The position numbers and the translations under genes are program-made. A model generated the notes under the pieces. It was not told where the DNA came from, did not search any database, and saw nothing but the letters and a program-made list of their open reading frames with translations. This document shows, piece after piece, positions 60,395 to 64,000 of a stretch of DNA of 64,000 bases (positions within the stretch are counted from its first letter, which is position 1; each line of letters starts with the position of its first letter). This DNA is from Halictus rubicundus (Eukaryota; Arthropoda; Insecta; Hymenoptera; Halictidae). The stretch is taken from NCBI RefSeq assembly GCF_050948215.1, contig NC_135149.1:10645001-10709000 (forward strand). The letters are read 5' to 3'.

Positions 60395-60645
60395 AAACCT
60401 ACCACGGCCGGTCAAATTGACCTTTTCAAAGTTCTGCGTACAATTTCGTGCATACAACATTATTACATTGCTATTTATCTTTACGACTTTTCTTAAAGTA
60501 TGTGTAGAATGTATTTTCCGTATTCATTTCTCGTTTTATTTTTTTTTTCCCCAAGAAATATATGTATTTTGTCCTGCCTACCGTGGCCGGTCAATTTGAC
60601 CGCACTGTCAATTTGAATGAGACGCTATCAAGTTACCCTCGTGCA
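60395..60645 (+). mobile_element. Truncated second copy of the CACTAAACCTACCACGG piggyBac-like MITE
   Basis: Following TTAA at 60391-60394, the sequence CACTAAACCTACCACGGCCG is the reverse-strand equivalent of the right part of 36775-37414. It includes GTTCTGCGTACAATTTCGT and the inner CCGTGGCCGGTCAATTTGAC. About 95 bases present in the other copy (about 37108-37202) are missing here. The similarity ends near GTTACCCTCGTGC, just before the fold-back element at 60657. Confidence 0.7.
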
Positions 60646-60656
60646 GGCTCCATAGG

Positions 60657-61022
60657 AGAGTTGTGCAGAATTACAATTGAATTACACCAGGAATTATAAT
60701 TACAATGTAATTGAATTACATTGTAATTTATAATTCAGATCTTCATTCAATTAAATTACAATGTAATTCGTAATTGCAAATGGAGTACAGTTATAAAATA
60801 CTTTTATAATTAAATTACATAAAATAGCGTTACGTGTTATGAACGAGGATGGGGAATAAAAAATACGCGGCATAGACAGCAAACAAGTATATGAAAGAAG
60901 AACTTAAAAATATTATAATTCATTATAATTCAAAATATCGTAATTCAGTTACGACGTAGTTGAATTACTATATAATTGAAATACAATGTAATTCGATCGT
61001 GTAATTGAATTAGCACAACTCT
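60657..61022. mobile_element. AT-rich fold-back element (about 366 bp) with 9-bp direct repeats
   Basis: The ends AGAGTTGTGC (60657-60666) and GCACAACTCT (61013-61022) are exact inverses. GCTCCATAG occurs directly on both sides (60647-60655 and 61023-61031), consistent with a 9-bp target duplication; one extra G sits before the left end. The interior is built of small palindromes of the GAATTACATTGTAATT type. A 9-bp duplication would fit a Mutator-like element, but that is inference. Confidence 0.72.
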
Positions 61023-61316
61023 GCTCCATAGACATTTATCTCTTTTCCTAATAATTTTATATGGTCGATCGCAACGCGAAAGCGTTCTTGAATTTTTTTG
61101 TTGTTTCTACTGTTTTGCATTTAGTCTACTCACTTTTGTCATAAACAATACAATTATGTCGCACGAGTCTCCTCGCTTAATTCTTTCGAGAAAATAGCAG
61201 TGTGGACCATAATAAACGATTGAAAATAAAGCTGATGCTAGCTACGTGTGTCAGGGTTGATTAATGTTTACAGAACCAGCCCTCCGTTCGAAAATTGAAA
61301 GCTCCAGCGCGATGGA

Positions 61317-61328
61317 GGGGGGGGGGGG
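61317..61328. repeat. Homopolymer G run
   Basis: Twelve G residues in non-coding DNA. Confidence 0.9.
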
Positions 61329-63022
61329 TCAGTAGCTCGCGGGGTTAGAAACTCTCGACGTACTCCGATTCCCAGACGACAGCCTAAGTTCTTTCTCCCG
61401 GCGCGACGCATCGGCATTCAACCACTCGCGGCGCACCACACCCCCGATTCTCCCTCGAACCAGGTCGCGGCTGTGAAACTTAACTCGGGCCACGACCGGT
61501 CGACTCGATAGTCGTCAGGCGTGCGTTTGCACCGCGGAGTTTGCACCGCGCTTTGCACCCTCTTCGCCCCGCGCGTACACCCCCATCGGCTTCACGACAT
61601 TACTTTCCTCGCGCTCGAAACTCCTCGATTACTTTTATTAGAACGCAACTCCGGGAATTAACGTGGCTGCGAACGTTCCCCGGGATTGTTTGCGACGCGA
61701 CTCGGTGTTACGGCTGTTCGAGGTCCTTCAACCTCGGCTTTCCTCTCGGCTTCCGACCCCGGAGCGGAACAGTGCAGTCTGCAGGCCAAATAACAGACTT
61801 CCTTTACGATCCTCCAACAGCCCGAGAGACTTCGTTCCACTTACTTCCAAATTTCGCCGGGCTCCGCTCCGCTTTTACCCGGCGCGGCGCGCTGCTTACG
61901 TTGCTTCTTCCGAACAACATTTCTTCTACACCGGCGGGCACTCTCGTCCGTAACGGCGCTTTAATTAGCCGGTTAATTGAACGGGAGAGCCGCGTCCGTT
62001 GCAAGGGAAGCTCGGCTCCGGTGTTTGGTCAATCCGTTCGTGGGGTCCTCGAGCTGAAAACCTGCGATCCCTGTTATTTGTGGGGTGCGAACAAGGAAGG
62101 GTCACGGGATCGGGATCCGAATTTTAATCCGACGGGAAGAACGGATAATCGATTGGGGATAGGACGGTGGAGATTCGAAGATGGTTCGCCGCGATCGCCC
62201 GCCTCGTATTCCGCATCGGAGCCGGACCCATAAAAAGCACTATCAAATCCGTAATCAGGAAGTTCCGCGGAAGTTCTCGTAGAAAAAAAGGGGGAGCGAG
62301 AGACCGTGCTGGAGGCGGGAATCGAATGGGGGAAACAAGGATATATAGAAGAACGGAGACATGCGGAAGGTGGCGGGGTAAATGACTCGGCAACGGAATT
62401 GATGCTCCTTTCGAGCCATTTAAAAATCCGGTTTAATTTCCACCGAGTTTCGCGCCGATAGCCAAGTAATATACATCACCGCGCGGAATTTATATGCTCG
62501 TAGTACGCGCCGGTGCGCAGGACGTTATAGAATCGATGCTGCGCCGCGCGATTTCATTAAAAAATGATAATTTTTTTGAGCGGATGAAACACCTCTTTGA
62601 ATAGCCTGGTATGGTGATTCTATTTCGTTTAATATTTCATGGAGCGGACAAGTAACGGCTGCGATTAAAAATTAATATTTTCGCGTGCTCCTCCTTTTTC
62701 GATAGAACACGACGCGCCGCGCCGCTCGAGATAATAAATAATCTCACGGACAGTTTCGAAGTCGATCGAGCAGGAGGCAGCAGATATCGGCACCGAATAT
62801 TCCTCACGATAAATTATTTTTCCGAGCCGTGACGCTCCCTCCGTCCGCAGATAATTAGATTTATTAAGTCAGCCCTGTTTACACGGTGTTGGAGCACGTG
62901 ATTTATTGAAGAGGCCCCCTCGACGGGGGCGGTGGCAAAAGAGGGATGAAGAAGGCGCTTGTTACGGAGATTATGAGGTGAATTCTGTTCCTCCTTTCGT
63001 TCTCATTACCGACCCTTTTCTA

Positions 63023-63023
<1 letters not shown>

Positions 63024-63053
<30 letters not shown>
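63024..63053. repeat. (CT)n microsatellite
   Basis: CT repeats with one TTT interruption, passing into CGCGCACGCGCG. Confidence 0.93.
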
Positions 63054-63403
63054 GCGCACGCGCGCACTCAGGCTCGCTTTGATCGGCTTCGATAAGCCTT
63101 CTTCCAAGAACGAACTAATCCGAGTTTCGAGAAATTCTCTCTGACTCGCAATCGCGAATCACAATCTATCGAACGAGACCACGCTCTCGCATCTCAGGCA
63201 CTTATATTTCACCCTTTCCGCTCAAACAATTCTGCGTCTGATCATGATCATCCTATTCTACTTCTCCGGAAATTCAAACTCGTTTTTCTCGAAAAACGGA
63301 GCGCTACCTAAGAAAACGATATTCGTTTACTTACTTTTGTAAATAACCCTCTTGTACCACCCATCTTGAGGTACTATATACAATACTATTTTTCTTAATT
63401 TAA

Positions 63404-63596
63404 CCCTTCGCTCTCTACAGCCCCCTCCGAGGCACCGCTAAATATTACTATGTACTATAATTCGAAACTGTACATACGTTATTAAATGTCTTTGTGTTTA
63501 GTACATTGCTAATCGTTCAACCGTGATACAAGCAAATACATATTTATATTGACATAACGAATTATGAAGTCAAAATATCTTCGAGTGTAAAAATGG
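63404..63596. mobile_element. Short piggyBac-like MITE (193 bp) with TTAA on both sides
   Basis: TTAA at 63400-63403 and 63597-63600 bracket a segment that starts CCCTTCGCTCTC and ends TTCGAGTGTAAAAATGG. The right part (AAAATATCTTCGAGTGTAAA) resembles the right end of the 35001-35484 element, so the two appear to be one family. Confidence 0.65.
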
Positions 63597-63600
63597 TTAA

Positions 63601-64000
63601 TAATTCATTCACGGTTTCGATAGAATATTTCCTCTCCGTTTTTGTTTCTGTTTTTACGAATATTGTCTGCCAGGCGCAGCGCACCAGGTTTTAGATTCAG
63701 AAAACCTTAACACGCCCTACAGGCGGATTAATAGTGAGTTGCCTGTTTCGTCCCGAGACCCCTGAAAGCATTTGTTCCGCCTTGCCGCTTTCGCAGCTCT
63801 CGCTAGCTCCGCGAGCCTCCGATCTTATCTCTCAGTCAATTTACCTGCGTCCTATTTTCAAATTCTTTTGTTCCGGCTTGTTCCCCGTCTCTGGTACCAA
63901 TTTTTCCCGCGACTTTACCCTTCTTCTCATCTCCTCGCTCTCGTATTTCCTGCTTGTGTCGTCTACCTACGTTCCCATCCCATCCCATCCCGTCCCGTCC
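63601..64000. other. Non-coding end of window
   Basis: The last 25 bases are CATCC/CGTCC pentamers (CCCATCCCATCCCGTCC). No gene. Confidence 0.55.

Larger units (their letters stand above)
61032..63399. other. Presumed dpr intron, CpG-rich, with a chance 230-codon frame
   Basis: The frame 61541-62233 is rich in R, S, T and P and is overlapped by frames on both strands. No domain was recognised. Confidence 0.45.

Noticed and set aside
61541..62233. 230-codon open frame
   Set aside because: Composition-driven; no motif, no splice logic, opposite-strand frames cover the same bases.

Overview
This window looks like insect nuclear DNA, most likely from a hymenopteran (bee or ant). The evidence is large gene-poor stretches, many CpG dinucleotides next to TTAATTAA-type AT blocks, abundant CT/GA microsatellites, and many short TTAA- and TA-flanked non-autonomous transposons. 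The order-level assignment is inference from texture and not proof. Nothing here looks bacterial or viral: there are no operons, CRISPR arrays, rRNA genes or recognisable tRNAs.

I can defend only one protein-coding exon. It lies at 42284-42462 on the + strand and encodes the start of an immunoglobulin V-type domain of the Dpr (defective proboscis extension response) family of neuronal cell-surface proteins. It has a clear splice acceptor and donor. The next exon, expected to begin with the VSWIR-type motif, was not found downstream. The roughly 21.5 kb after the exon, and probably much of the sequence before it, is therefore best read as intron of a long dpr-type gene. The longer open frames elsewhere (213-270 codons near 13.4, 17.5, 29.6, 37.8 and 61.5 kb) are arginine/serine/proline-rich, resemble no family I know, and sit in CpG-rich or CT-rich DNA. 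I treat them as chance.

What the window does hold is a readable record of mobile elements: a solo LTR with a perfect 5-bp target duplication (33682-34396); a PIF/Harbinger-like MITE with TAA duplications (12718-13007); several piggyBac-like MITEs flanked by TTAA (13095-13368, 35001-35484, 36775-37414, 63404-63596, with partial ends at 30480-30527, 33517, 60118 and 60395); Tc1/mariner-like MITEs flanked by TA (7428-7492, 18781-19181, a solo end at 16909); a long-armed fold-back element with a duplicated arm (11769-12375); an AT-rich fold-back element with 9-bp direct repeats (60657-61022); a TIR element splitting a tandem repeat (55610-56199); and a dispersed family whose ends read GACTGCGGATTT at six or more loci.

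Region by region: 0-11.7 kb is non-coding, with degenerate tandem repeats at about 1.05-1.43 and 3.44-3.69 kb. 11.7-13.4 kb is a nest of transposons. 14.1-14.7 kb is a degenerate AT-rich tandem array. 16.9-30.5 kb carries scattered MITEs and microsatellites. 33.7-37.7 kb is a second transposon cluster. 42.3 kb holds the dpr exon. 49.1-49.5 kb carries a second copy of the repeat seen at 12.4-13.4 kb. 55.5-56.3 kb and 60.1-61.1 kb are further nested repeats. I found no new biological system. The most informative material is the nested insertion chronology and the GACTGCGGATTT family.
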